A DNA stretch of 64,000 nt. Origin: UBA7332 sp051657165. Lineage in GTDB: Bacteria > Bacteroidota > Bacteroidia > Bacteroidales > UBA7332. How positions within the stretch are numbered: position 1 is the first letter of the stretch; every line of letters begins with the position of its first letter. The DNA lies in the NCBI GenBank assembly GCA_051657165.1, contig JBOFKD010000306.1:51007-115006 (forward strand), in the 5' to 3' direction. Positions 25,587 to 33,904 of this stretch are shown here, in pieces. A model generated the notes under the pieces. That model made no database searches. It worked only from the letters and a program-made list of their open reading frames with translations, and was not told where the DNA came from. The translations under genes and the position numbers were made by a program.

Positions 25587-25829
25587 TACACAGAGTTTTG
25601 CGGTTTGAATTGCAACCAATTGCAACCGTACATCTGAAGGATATTTAAGTATCTGTGGTATAGTGTTTTGCAAGAGGTTTGAGCGGTTGCAATTGAGGTT
25701 GCAAATGGTTGCAATTGATGACGAAAGGTTGCAATTGAATTTCTTGAATTGCAACCTGTATTATGTTGTTTAACAGTGTATTATGCAGGGTTGCAATTGG
25801 TTGCAATTGAAATCAGGAAAATTTGTGTG
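25587..25829. repeat. Repeat cassette A (GGTTGCAATT word)
   Basis: Starts with the border TACACAGAGTTTTG and ends with ATTGAAATCAGG...TTTGTGTG. Inside, the word GGTTGCAATT occurs forward at 25685, 25697 (GGTTGCAAAT), 25707, 25727, 25789 and 25799 and reversed at 25608, 25618 and 25747. The first pair (25608-25627) is the exact reverse complement of the last pair (25789-25808), making a 20-bp terminal inverted repeat. Confidence 0.75.
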
Positions 25830-25896
25830 CAGATATTTTTCCGATGAAACATTTGCATAAGAAATCTAATAGCGGAGACGCTTATTCTTTATTTTC

Positions 25897-26127
25897 TACA
25901 CAGAGTTTTGAGTTTTGAATCGACACAATCAGCACTTTTAGACTAAATTGATGATTAACAGATGTATAAGTGTGCTGATTCACCTGAAACGAATCAGCAC
26001 TAAGAGCTTCAATCAGCACACGTATCAGCACACACGGGATTAGTGTATATGCTTGATTATTAGTTGTTAGTGATGGGCAAGTGCTGATAGTGCTGATTGT
26101 GCTGATTGAAAATCAAACTTTTGTGTG
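25897..26127. repeat. Repeat cassette B (GTGCTGATT word)
   Basis: Shares the left border with cassette A (22 of 24 bases from TACACAGAGTTTTG on) and the right border (ATTGAAAATCA...TTTTGTGTG), but its repeated word is GTGCTGATT/AATCAGCAC. Copies lie at 25927, 25992, 26011 and 26024 (reverse) and at 25972, 26081, 26090 and 26099 (forward, the last three in tandem). Confidence 0.75.
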
Positions 26128-26141
26128 TTATAAGAAATCCG

Positions 26142-26674
26142 GGATTAGTGTATAAAGGCAGTTGGTGTGAAAGTGTCTATAAACAACCACCTTCGGGGTT
26201 GTGGAGAGGGAGGGTGATTACTTTCCGGGGGTAGAAACAATCAAACTCCTTCGGAGGATTGTTTCTACCCCCGGTTACAGACAAATTATCCTTTCAGGAT
26301 AAAAATAAGACTCCTTGTTTCTATTTTGTTATGAATATAATCGGTGCGACAACATGTAGAAACGATATATATATTGTCTCAGGTTCACTGCAAACAGCTG
26401 ATTGCAACAATCTACGAAATAAAGCTAAAATTACATTTAACAGAAATGGGTAATCCGAAACTGCGTACGGAACATCGACGTAAACGATATTCCCTGTTCA
26501 TTGTTTGTTCTTTTACGCCGAAGGTGTAATTTGTCTGTAACCGCGTTTTGAATCCTGAATCGGAACGGATGAAGGATTCAAAGCGTGGCTGATTGCCAGC
26601 CTGGCATCACAACCCCGAAGGTGGTTGTTTGTGAAGTGACTTTCAGGATCAGCATATAAAGGCGGTTGATGAGA
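26142..26674. repeat. Nested inverted-repeat segment between direct repeats
   Basis: Imperfect 29-bp direct repeats (26142-26170 and 26646-26674, 23 of 29 identical, core TATAAAGGC) flank it. Inside, arms 26181-26203 and 26608-26630 are perfect 23-bp inverted repeats, and 26273-26288 pairs perfectly with 26527-26542 (16 bp). It also holds an 18-bp perfect hairpin (26225-26242 / 26257-26274, with an inner CTCC-TTC-GGAG stem) and a 10-bp one (26547-26556 / 26573-26582). No transposase or other credible gene is present. Confidence 0.8.
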
Positions 26675-26703
26675 ACTTTACATATATTACCTATAGGATT
26701 GGA

Positions 26704-27915
26704 TTATGCTATTTTCTTTAATTGGCGAACCGGTACCCAGGCGGTAATGAAACCTATGAGTGTGACGATAAGTGTAACGGCGATAACATCAATAAGCTCC
26801 ACTTTTACCGGATAAGCATCCACAATAAACATTCCGGAGGTGCCGAGCTTAATAATGCCGAAAGTCTGTTGAGCCCAGCATAAGAAAATTCCGATGATTA
26901 TACCCGATATGGCACCAAAAGCAGAGATAAGCCAGCCCTCGATAAGAAATATCCGCATAATAAGATTGCGTTCGGCTCCCAGATTGCGAAGTGTAGTCAT
27001 ATCGTCTTTTTTCTCAAGAATAAGCATGGATAAGGATCCGATGATATTGAATGCTGCAATCAGAAGGATAAAACTTAATACGAGGAAAGTTACCCATTTT
27101 TCGATTTGTATCATGCGGTAAGAATCTGCCTGCTGTTCATACTGGCTTAGTACTTTGTAGTTTTTCCCAAGAAGTTTCTGTGTGTTTGAGATAAAGCGGT
27201 CAGTATTGACCTGATCTTTGAGTTTTAATTCAAGCGCTGTCACCTCTGTAGGATATTCAAATATGGAGCGGGCAAAATCCAGTGAAGTAATCAGCATCTG
27301 ATCGTCGTACTGAGGCTGATTGATTGAGAATAAACTGCTGATGAACAGATAATCTTCGTTGAATGCGGATGTCGGATTGCTGAGATTTACTTTTGCTCCC
27401 CGCTTAGGTGCATAAACAGTAATCGGTCTGACAAAACCTGTGTTTATGCCCAGTTGGGAGGCTAGTCCAACACCAACAGATGTATAATGTGCAATAGAAT
27501 CTTCGAGTAGAAATTCTCCGCTCAGGAGTATGGAATCTATGCGGGTAAGCTGCCGAAAATTATCGGATACTCCTTTAATGCGCCCGGTAACTTGCCGGTC
27601 GCTGTAGGATAGGAGGGCATTGTCTTCGATAACTTCGGTCAGTATTGCAATATCTTTATTCTGACGGACCTGAAGAAATAGGGAGTCAGTAGGGTCGAAT
27701 GTTTTTCCTTTTGCACTGATGATTTTCACCTGTGGATCGAAAGAACTGTAAAGTGAAGATACAAGATCCTGAAATCCATTGAAGACCGACATGGTAGTGA
27801 TGAGTGCCATAGAAGTTATGGCAACACCGCAGACGCATACAATGGATATGATGTTGATCGCATTGTGCGACTTTTTTGAAAACAGATATCGTAAGGCAAA
27901 TTTAAATGCTAACAT
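26704..27915 (-). CDS. LolC/E-type ABC transporter permease
   Basis: A 403-residue inner-membrane permease of the MacB/FtsX family, probably the lipoprotein-releasing (Lol) permease. It has an N-terminal membrane helix after FALRYLFSKKSHNAINIIS, a large periplasmic domain (about 50-255) and three C-terminal helices starting WVTFLVLSFILLIAAFNIIGSLSMLILEKKDDMTTL (about 260). That cytoplasmic loop, with LRNLGAERNLI, is the FtsX signature. I use the ATG that gives MLAFKFALRY; a TTG two codons earlier is weaker. It is the last gene of the aroQ-pyk-OMT-rbfA operon, 57 bp after rbfA. The ATPase partner is elsewhere. Confidence 0.88.
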   Translation of the reverse strand: MLAFKFALRYLFSKKSHNAINIISIVCVCGVAITSMALITTMSVFNGFQDLVSSLYSSFDPQVKIISAKGKTFDPTDSLFLQVRQNKDIAILTEVIEDNALLSYSDRQVTGRIKGVSDNFRQLTRIDSILLSGEFLLEDSIAHYTSVGVGLASQLGINTGFVRPITVYAPKRGAKVNLSNPTSAFNEDYLFISSLFSINQPQYDDQMLITSLDFARSIFEYPTEVTALELKLKDQVNTDRFISNTQKLLGKNYKVLSQYEQQADSYRMIQIEKWVTFLVLSFILLIAAFNIIGSLSMLILEKKDDMTTLRNLGAERNLIMRIFLIEGWLISAFGAISGIIIGIFLCWAQQTFGIIKLGTSGMFIVDAYPVKVELIDVIAVTLIVTLIGFITAWVPVRQLKKIA

Positions 27916-27972
27916 AGTCAATAAAAAAAGAGAATGAATTTATCCGGTAAAGATATTCATTCTCTTTGTTTT

Positions 27973-28305
27973 TTATTTCAACAAGTTGTCGATGTTTTCG
28001 ATATAATCCAAAGAATCATCTAAGAAGAACATAAATTCAGGGATGACTCGAAGCTGGTGACGAACGCGTTGTCCGATTTCGTATCTGATCTCTTTGGCAT
28101 TTGCACGAATAGCTTCCAGTAATTCTTCTCCTTTTTCGGAAGGGAAAATACTTAGATAAGCTTTTGCTACTCCTAAATCCGGAGATACGCGTACAATGCT
28201 TACAGAGATTAAAGTTCCTTTCATCATTTTAGTCTGAGAAAGAAATACCTCGCTAAGCTCCTTTTGAAGCAGGCGGGAAATTTTATTTTGTCTGGTTGAT
28301 TCCAT
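27973..28305 (-). CDS. rbfA: 30S ribosome-binding factor A
   Basis: A small KH-type protein (110 residues) that binds pre-30S subunits and helps 16S rRNA 5'-end maturation, especially in the cold. The sequence has the family start (TRQNKISRLLQKELSEVFLSQ), the central SVVRVSPDLGVAKAYLSIFP-like segment and the RHQLRVIPEFMFFLDDSLDYIENIDNLL end. The length is typical. It lies between the O-methyltransferase (21 bp) and the permease, a conserved order in Bacteroidales. Confidence 0.95.
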   Translation of the reverse strand: MESTRQNKISRLLQKELSEVFLSQTKMMKGTLISVSIVRVSPDLGVAKAYLSIFPSEKGEELLEAIRANAKEIRYEIGQRVRHQLRVIPEFMFFLDDSLDYIENIDNLLK

Positions 28306-28326
28306 AAAGCAAAATCTTTGTTAGTG

Positions 28327-28959
28327 TTATTTCTTATAGATCAAAGTCATACCGTCGCGTAAAGGTAAAATAACTTTTTCAATACGCGGATCGGCTGCAA
28401 TCATATCGTTGAATTTTAATATACCTTGCGTCTGTGCATCTTTAGGAAGAGGATCTTCTATTACTTTACCATCCCAGAGAGTGTTGTCGGCAAAAATAAA
28501 TCCGCCTTTTTTTACTTTAGGGAGTGCAAGTTCGAAAAATTCGCAATAAAGACGTTTGTCTGCATCGATAAATACCAGATCAAATTGCTCATCGTTAAAC
28601 TGAGGGATAACTTCCAGAGCATTTCCGATATGTTGTTTTACTTTATGTCCGTGTTCCGACAAATCCAGATATTTCGATACAAACTCTTCCAGTTCATCAT
28701 CGCTGTCAACTGTATGTACCTCTCCGCTATCCATTCCCTCAGCAAAGCAAAGGGCTGAATAACCGGCAAAGGTGCCCAGTTCCAACACTTGTTGCGGACG
28801 GATCATGCGTGTAAGCATTTTGATGATTCGTCCTTGTAAATGTCCCGATATCATACGGGGACGAAGAAGATTAACATGCACGTCCCGATTTAATCGTTTT
28901 AGCAGTTCATCTTCTTCGTCACTATGATTAATAATATAATTATCCAGTAATTCTGACAT
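28327..28959 (-). CDS. SAM-dependent O-methyltransferase (class I, COMT-like)
   Basis: A 210-residue cytoplasmic methyltransferase of the Methyltransf_3 family. It shows the SAM-binding motif VLELGTFAGYSALCFAEG (about 79-96), the acidic EVHTVDSDDELEEF, and the metal-binding/catalytic region DLVFIDADKRLYCEFFELALP with ADNTLW. The substrate is unknown; members methylate small catechol-type hydroxyls or tRNA wobble uridine derivatives (TrmR). Its single-base overlap with pyk implies translational coupling. No regulatory site of its own is visible. Confidence 0.9.
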   Translation of the reverse strand: MSELLDNYIINHSDEEDELLKRLNRDVHVNLLRPRMISGHLQGRIIKMLTRMIRPQQVLELGTFAGYSALCFAEGMDSGEVHTVDSDDELEEFVSKYLDLSEHGHKVKQHIGNALEVIPQFNDEQFDLVFIDADKRLYCEFFELALPKVKKGGFIFADNTLWDGKVIEDPLPKDAQTQGILKFNDMIAADPRIEKVILPLRDGMTLIYKK

Positions 28960-30422
28960 TACTTGTCTTCTGATTTAAAATGAGGTAGGATGTAATCACT
29001 GCTGTGTTCCATGATTTTACCTACAGTATTCACTTCAAGGAAAGTAGTTCCACCACCTTCACCAAAAGAACCACCTACATATGCTACGCGATCTTCAGGG
29101 CTTACCATTTTGTTTTCAAGCATCATAGTTAATCCATTGAAGAAATAGTCGCGTGCAGTACCTTTTGACTCAAGGTACATAGGGCGTACACCGTATGAAA
29201 GAGCCAATTCGCGGATCAGGTGCTCCTGATAGCAAATAGCGATAACCGGACGGTTTGCGCGGTAAGCTGCAATCAGACGTGCTGTGCGGCCAGAGTGGCT
29301 GTCAGTAACAATTGCTTTTGTCTGCAATTTAGTTGTCGAATCCACTGCTTGTTTAGCCATAAACAAAGAAATATCTCCGTCGATGATAGGCACAGGAATG
29401 TCGTTTTCCGGCATTTTAGTTTTCTCAGCTTCAAGAGCAATGCTAGCCATTGTTTTAACAGCTTCAACAGGATACTTACCGTAAGCAGTTTCACCACTAA
29501 GCATCAATGCATCAGTACGGTAGTAAATAGCATTTGCGATATCAGTAACCTCCGCTCTTGTCGGACGAGGGTTGTTGATCATTGAGTGAAGCATCTGAGT
29601 AGCTACGATAACCGGTTTCTTAGCCTGTACACATTTTTTGATTAGTAAGCGCTGAATACCAGGGATCTTTTCCTGAGGAACTTCGATACCAAGGTCACCA
29701 CGTGCAACCATAACGCCATAAGCTACTTCCAGAATTTCGTCGATGTTGTCAACACCTTCCTGGTTTTCGATTTTAGCGATGATTTTGATAGGGCTGTTAT
29801 GAGCATCCAGAATTTGCTGAATGTCAAGAATGTCCTGGCGGTTACGTACGAATGAGTGAGCAATGAAGTCAACCCCCATATCGATAGCGTACTGAATATT
29901 GATTCTGTCTTTCTCTGTAAGAGAAGGAAGATTAATACGAACACCCGGTACGTTTACGCTTTTGCGGCTACCAAGTTCTCCGTTGTTCTGAGCAACACCT
30001 ACCAGATAATCTTCGTGCTTTTCAGTCACAAGGAAATCAAGTTCTCCATCATCGATAAGAATATGAAGTCCTGTAGAAAGATCAGTAACGAAGTTTTTGT
30101 AATTAAGAGCAATACACTCTTTAGATGTTAAGACGTCAGGATTTCCAACGAACTTAAGAATATCTCCTGTCTGGAAATTGATTTTAGCGTCGTTTTCGAT
30201 CGCTGTAGTTCTGATTTCTGGTCCTTTTGTATCCATAAGAATAGCAATATTCTTAGATACGGCACGCGTATTGCTGATAATCTTACGAAAACCTTCCTCT
30301 GACAAGTGAGCAGAGTTCATACGCACAACATTCATTCCACTTTCGTAGAGTTCTCTAATAAAATCTTCTGTACTTCTCCAGTCAGAGATAGTAGCAACAA
30401 TTTTTGTTTGTTTTGTAGTCAT
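28959..30422 (-). CDS. pyk: Pyruvate kinase
   Basis: Final glycolytic enzyme, converting PEP and ADP to pyruvate and ATP. The 487-residue form starts MTTKQTKIVATISDWRST; the in-frame extension of seven codons is ignored. Visible are the substrate motif MNSAHLSEEG, MDTKGPEIR, the PK signature IKIIAKIENQEGVDNIDEIL (about 215) with the catalytic Lys, MVARGDLGIEVP, and MLSGETAYGKYPVEAV. The C-terminal domain is intact. It is the second gene of the operon after aroQ (60 bp). Confidence 0.97.
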   Translation of the reverse strand: MTTKQTKIVATISDWRSTEDFIRELYESGMNVVRMNSAHLSEEGFRKIISNTRAVSKNIAILMDTKGPEIRTTAIENDAKINFQTGDILKFVGNPDVLTSKECIALNYKNFVTDLSTGLHILIDDGELDFLVTEKHEDYLVGVAQNNGELGSRKSVNVPGVRINLPSLTEKDRINIQYAIDMGVDFIAHSFVRNRQDILDIQQILDAHNSPIKIIAKIENQEGVDNIDEILEVAYGVMVARGDLGIEVPQEKIPGIQRLLIKKCVQAKKPVIVATQMLHSMINNPRPTRAEVTDIANAIYYRTDALMLSGETAYGKYPVEAVKTMASIALEAEKTKMPENDIPVPIIDGDISLFMAKQAVDSTTKLQTKAIVTDSHSGRTARLIAAYRANRPVIAICYQEHLIRELALSYGVRPMYLESKGTARDYFFNGLTMMLENKMVSPEDRVAYVGGSFGEGGGTTFLEVNTVGKIMEHSSDYILPHFKSEDK

Positions 30423-30482
30423 ACAATTTATCAAGAATTTCACACAAGTAATAGCTTGTGCTACCTAACTATATTTTTCTAA

Positions 30483-30896
30483 TCATTTAAAAGATTCAAT
30501 CGCGAGGCGATACGAATCCAGTCCAAAACCAAGTATTACACCTTTACAGGCAGCCGAAAGATAAGAGTGGTGTCTGTAAGGCTCGCGAGCATGAACATTT
30601 GAAATATGTACTTCTATAACCGGAGTGTTTATTGCACGAATAGCGTCAGCAATGGCAATGGATGTGTGAGTGTAAGCACCGGCATTCAGGACTATGCCAT
30701 CGTACTCAAACCCAACTTCATGGATTTTGTCGATAATTGCTCCTTCGCAATTGGACTGATAAAAAGAGATTTCGTCATCTGGATATTTTTGACGAATCGT
30801 CCGGATAAAATCATCAAAGCTTGTAGCTCCATAAACTGAAGGTTCGCGTTTGCCTAACAAATTAAGATTGGGACCATTAATAATTTGTATCTTCAT
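30483..30896 (-). CDS. aroQ: 3-dehydroquinate dehydratase, type II
   Basis: Third enzyme of the shikimate pathway. The 137-residue protein starts MKIQIINGPNLNLLGKREP, the typical AroQ N-terminus, which fixes the start; the frame is open 65 codons farther upstream but that part is not family-like and overlaps the xerD promoter. Catalytic residues are Tyr22 (SVYGA, loop) and the His in EVHISN (about 96), with Arg in the HAREPYRHHS lid. Type II enzymes form dodecamers. It is the first gene of the aroQ-pyk operon, divergent from xerD. Confidence 0.96.
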   Translation of the reverse strand: MKIQIINGPNLNLLGKREPSVYGATSFDDFIRTIRQKYPDDEISFYQSNCEGAIIDKIHEVGFEYDGIVLNAGAYTHTSIAIADAIRAINTPVIEVHISNVHAREPYRHHSYLSAACKGVILGFGLDSYRLAIESFK

Positions 30897-31040
30897 GTTG
30901 AATATGTTTTGAATTGCACACAGCAAAATGACTTTCTTTCCGAAATTGGGCACAAAATTACGAAAATCTTTTGATACATTCTTCGCGTTATTTGCTAATT
31001 TAGCCACCATTACTACTTTTTTGGAAGAATTAAACAAACA

Positions 31041-31949
31041 ATGGAACAAGATCAAAAAAAGATTATCGAAAAATATATCGCTTTTATCCAACTGGAAAAA
31101 GGGCTATCGGCGAATACACTTGACGCATATCAACGAGACTTAAACAAGCTCCTGACGTTTGCTTCCGATGTAAACAAACCTGTTGTACAATTAACGCTTG
31201 ACGACCTTCATCAGTTCATTGCAAGGCTTCATGATGTGGGATTAACGGAAAGATCTAAGAAAAGAGTGATTTCGGGAATTAAGTCTTTTTATAAGTTTCT
31301 TTTGCTGGAAGATTATATAAATGCGGACCCTTCGGAGCTTCTGGAGTCTCCCAGACTGGCATTGATCCTTCCGGATGTGTTGTCGGTAGAGGAAATTGAC
31401 CGCCTGATTTCTGTTATTGATCTGTCAAAACAGGAGGGTGAAAGAAATCGTGCAATGTTTGAGGTTTTGTACGGTTGCGGACTGCGTGTGACCGAACTGT
31501 TGAATCTGAAACTGTCGGATATTTATTTTGAGGAGGAGTTTATACGTATAACCGGAAAAGGAAACAAGCAGCGCCTGGTTCCTATATCTGATGTCGCTCT
31601 TGAAAGAATAAAAAGTTATCTGACAGACCGGAATCAGCTGGATATAAAACCGGAATATCAGGATATTTTGTTTCTGAGCGTTCGCGGGAAACAACTTACC
31701 CGTATGAGGGTGTTTAAAATCATTAAGGATTGTGCGCTTATGGCGGGCATTCATAAGCAGATTAGTCCGCATACTTTCCGACACTCTTTTGCGACTCATT
31801 TGCTTGAAAGAGGTGCGAATTTGCGTGTTATCCAGCAGTTGCTAGGGCATGAGCGCATAACAACTACTGAAATATATACGCATCTGGATAAGCGCTTCCT
31901 GAGAGAAGAGATATTAAATCATCATCCACGGAATAAACATTATCATTGA
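31041..31949 (+). CDS. xerD: Tyrosine recombinase XerD
   Basis: Chromosome dimer resolvase acting with XerC at dif. The 302-residue protein has the N-terminal SAM-like DNA-binding domain (about 1-100, FIQLEKGLSANTLDAYQRDLNKLL) and the catalytic domain with the R-K-H-R-H-Y set visible in YGCGLRVTELLNL, HTFRHSFATHLLERG, LLGHERITTTEIYTH. Length and motif positions match chromosomal XerD, not an element integrase. Divergent from aroQ and convergent with queG, with a terminator overlapping both stop codons. Confidence 0.95.
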   Translation: MEQDQKKIIEKYIAFIQLEKGLSANTLDAYQRDLNKLLTFASDVNKPVVQLTLDDLHQFIARLHDVGLTERSKKRVISGIKSFYKFLLLEDYINADPSELLESPRLALILPDVLSVEEIDRLISVIDLSKQEGERNRAMFEVLYGCGLRVTELLNLKLSDIYFEEEFIRITGKGNKQRLVPISDVALERIKSYLTDRNQLDIKPEYQDILFLSVRGKQLTRMRVFKIIKDCALMAGIHKQISPHTFRHSFATHLLERGANLRVIQQLLGHERITTTEIYTHLDKRFLREEILNHHPRNKHYH

Positions 31950-31984
31950 GATTATCCCGACTTTTGAATAGTCGGGATAATCTC
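31948..31984. terminator. Bidirectional terminator overlapping the xerD and queG stop codons
   Basis: Perfect 15-bp inverted repeat (GAGATTATCCCGACT and complement) with a 7-nt loop TTTGAAT. Its arms include the last bases of both convergent genes. The core ATCCCGACTTTTG resembles the palindrome at 5158-5224. Confidence 0.8.
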
Positions 31985-32918
31985 ATTCCGGAGAGTGAAA
32001 ATTCGAACGAATACATTCCCAGTTTCTTTTTAATCCGGCAAACTTTGTCCGTTTTACAGGAGAGCCTTTGAAACAGGAACTAAAATCGGCCTGCTGCATA
32101 GACTCCATTATCCGGTTGTCTATTTTATAGATAATCTCTTTCGGGGTAAATGCAGCGGTTTCGGTCGGTGTGGCAAATCGGTTCCACGGACAAACCTGCT
32201 GACAGATATCACATCCGTAGAGTTGTTTGCCAAATTTTGAAGCTAGTGCTGCCGGAATTTCCTCTCTGTTCTCAATCGTAAGATAGGAGATGCATTTATG
32301 GCTGTCCAGATAATACGGGCTTAGTGCCTTCGTCGGACAATGATCAATGCATCTGGTGCAGTTTCCGCAGCTGCGTTCTAATGGCTGATCGTAAGCCATT
32401 TCTTTGTCAACGATTAACAGGCCAAGAAAAAAGAACGTTCCTTTCTTTGGGATAATTAGCAGATTGCTTTTTCCAATAAACCCGATTCCTGCGCGGGTAG
32501 CCCAGTATCTTTCGAGAATAGGGGCTGTGTCAACAAAACATCTGCCGTTTACAGGAGTGATTTCATTATTTATATATGTATAAAGAGTCTGAAGTTTCTC
32601 CTTAATAACTTCATGATAATCTTCTCCATATGCGTAATATGAAATTTGAGGTTGTTCCGGATTCTGCTTTTTTTCAGGATAATAATTAAGAGCTACGACA
32701 ATCACAGACTTAGCATCGTCTGTCAATAGCCGCGGGTCCATTCGTTTGTCATAATAATTTTCCATATAAGACATTCCTGCATGTCCCTTCTGGCTGATCC
32801 ATTTATCGAATGACAGACGGATGTCTTCTGAAACAGGAGCTGCCGGAGCTATTCCGATAGCGTCAAATCCCAGTTCGAGAGCTTTTTCTTTTATAGCACG
32901 GGAGATTTGTTCTTTCAT
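31983..32918 (-). CDS. queG: Epoxyqueuosine reductase
   Basis: Cobalamin and Fe-S enzyme that reduces epoxyqueuosine to queuosine at the tRNA wobble position. The 311 residues carry the catalytic Asp in FVDTAPILER (Asp130) and two 4Fe-4S motifs: Cys184-x2-Cys187-x2-Cys190-x3-Cys194 and Cys236-x2-Cys239-x3-Cys243 with Cys209. The family length is usual (QueG lacking the HEAT repeat extension). It overlaps the purN stop region by 4 bp (ATGA-like), so both are probably co-translated. Confidence 0.95.
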   Translation of the reverse strand: MKEQISRAIKEKALELGFDAIGIAPAAPVSEDIRLSFDKWISQKGHAGMSYMENYYDKRMDPRLLTDDAKSVIVVALNYYPEKKQNPEQPQISYYAYGEDYHEVIKEKLQTLYTYINNEITPVNGRCFVDTAPILERYWATRAGIGFIGKSNLLIIPKKGTFFFLGLLIVDKEMAYDQPLERSCGNCTRCIDHCPTKALSPYYLDSHKCISYLTIENREEIPAALASKFGKQLYGCDICQQVCPWNRFATPTETAAFTPKEIIYKIDNRIMESMQQADFSSCFKGSPVKRTKFAGLKRNWECIRSNFHSPE

Positions 32919-33490
32919 TCTTTATAATGTGTAATATAATTTTCAATAACTGGGGCATAATGGGTATGTTCCAGTTCCTGTACTGAAGATGCTATTTCTC
33001 CGGCCGTTGTGGCCTCTGAAATATTGCAGGACTGCTGGAACAATATTTTACCATTATCGAATTTATTATCTACCAGATGTATTGTTATGCCACTTCTCTT
33101 TTCCTCGTTTTTCAGTACAGCTTCGTGAACATGTATGCCATACATTCCTTTGCCTCCGTAGGCAGGGAGAAGAGCCGGATGGATATTGATGATTTTGTTT
33201 TCATAATTATGCACGAGATGTTCCGGGATTTTTTTTAAAAATCCGGCGAGAATGATGAAGTCTACTGCATCTTTTCTGAGTAGATTCAAAATATTCTCAT
33301 CATTAAAATCATTGTCAGAACAATAAATCACCGGAATATTCCAGGAGTTTGCCCGTTCGAAAATGCCAGCATTTTTTCGGTTCGAGATGATGGAAACGAC
33401 TTCAATGGATGAATTCTTCCGGAAATATTTATACAAGGCTTCGGCATTGCTTCCGTTCCCGGAAACAAAAATTGAGATTTTTTTTCGCAT
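32915..33490 (-). CDS. purN: Phosphoribosylglycinamide formyltransferase (10-formyl-THF)
   Basis: Third step of purine synthesis. The 191-residue protein shows the GART fold: SGNGSNAEALYKYF for the phosphate loop, the conserved Asn-His pair in IINIHPALLPAYGGKGMYG, and the catalytic Asp in GITIHLVDNKFDNGKILFQ. The start MRKKISIFVSGNGSN is the usual one. It is followed by queG with a 4-bp overlap, and is divergent from acpP with 151 bp between. Confidence 0.96.
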   Translation of the reverse strand: MRKKISIFVSGNGSNAEALYKYFRKNSSIEVVSIISNRKNAGIFERANSWNIPVIYCSDNDFNDENILNLLRKDAVDFIILAGFLKKIPEHLVHNYENKIINIHPALLPAYGGKGMYGIHVHEAVLKNEEKRSGITIHLVDNKFDNGKILFQQSCNISEATTAGEIASSVQELEHTHYAPVIENYITHYKE

Positions 33491-33641
33491 AAATGGCTCA
33501 TTTTATTGCACAAACATATATTGAGTGTGCAGAAAAAGTAAATTAATCATTCTTTTTTTTGGGAGTAATGAAAAAATATCTATTTCTTTGCACCACAAAA
33601 ATAGAAAACAATAGATTATTAACTAACTAAATTTTAAAGTT

Positions 33642-33884
33642 ATGTCTCAAGTAGCAGATAAAGTAAAAGCAATCATCGTTGAAAAATTAGGTGTTGAAGA
33701 ATCAGAAGTAACTATGGACGCTAGCTTCACTAACGACCTGGGAGCTGACTCTTTGGATACTGTAGAACTAATCATGGATTTCGAAAAAGAATTCGGAATT
33801 ACTATCGCTGACGATCAGGCTGAAAAAATTGGAACAGTTGGTGAAGCTGTTTCTCATATTGAAGCTGCTTTGGCTCAAAAGTAA
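33642..33884 (+). CDS. acpP: Acyl carrier protein
   Basis: An 80-residue acidic four-helix carrier of the type II fatty acid synthase. The phosphopantetheine Ser lies in GADSLDTVELIM (about Ser38). It is followed 20 bp later by fabF, the classic acpP-fabF-rnc order of Bacteroidales. The upstream TTTCTTTG at about 33583 resembles a Bacteroidetes -7 element. Sequence and length are normal. Confidence 0.98.
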   Translation: MSQVADKVKAIIVEKLGVEESEVTMDASFTNDLGADSLDTVELIMDFEKEFGITIADDQAEKIGTVGEAVSHIEAALAQK

Positions 33885-33904
33885 TCTACTTTTAACAACA
33901 CTTT

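Noticed and set aside
25499..25714. Small minus-strand coding region
   Set aside because: It runs through the TTAA dyads and GGTTGCAATT words and has no codon-like pattern; the repeats explain the open frame.
25163..26110. CRISPR array
   Set aside because: Repeat period is 21-22 bp with no unique spacers of 30 bp or more, the repeats are palindromic and change word between blocks, and no cas gene is present.
26259..26529. Two short plus-strand coding regions
   Set aside because: They overlap the strong hairpin and inverted repeats at 26225-26542, differ only by frame, and show no domain or ribosome binding site.
24892..26703. Degraded insertion sequence or prophage
   Set aside because: No transposase, integrase or phage gene remnant can be read in any frame, although non-autonomous mobility remains possible.
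30897..31091. N-terminal extension of AroQ
   Set aside because: The 65 extra residues are not family-like and overlap the xerD upstream region and start.
31041..31949. Integrase of a mobile element
   Set aside because: Length, motifs and neighbours (aroQ, queG) match chromosomal XerD, and there are no attachment sites or cargo genes nearby.
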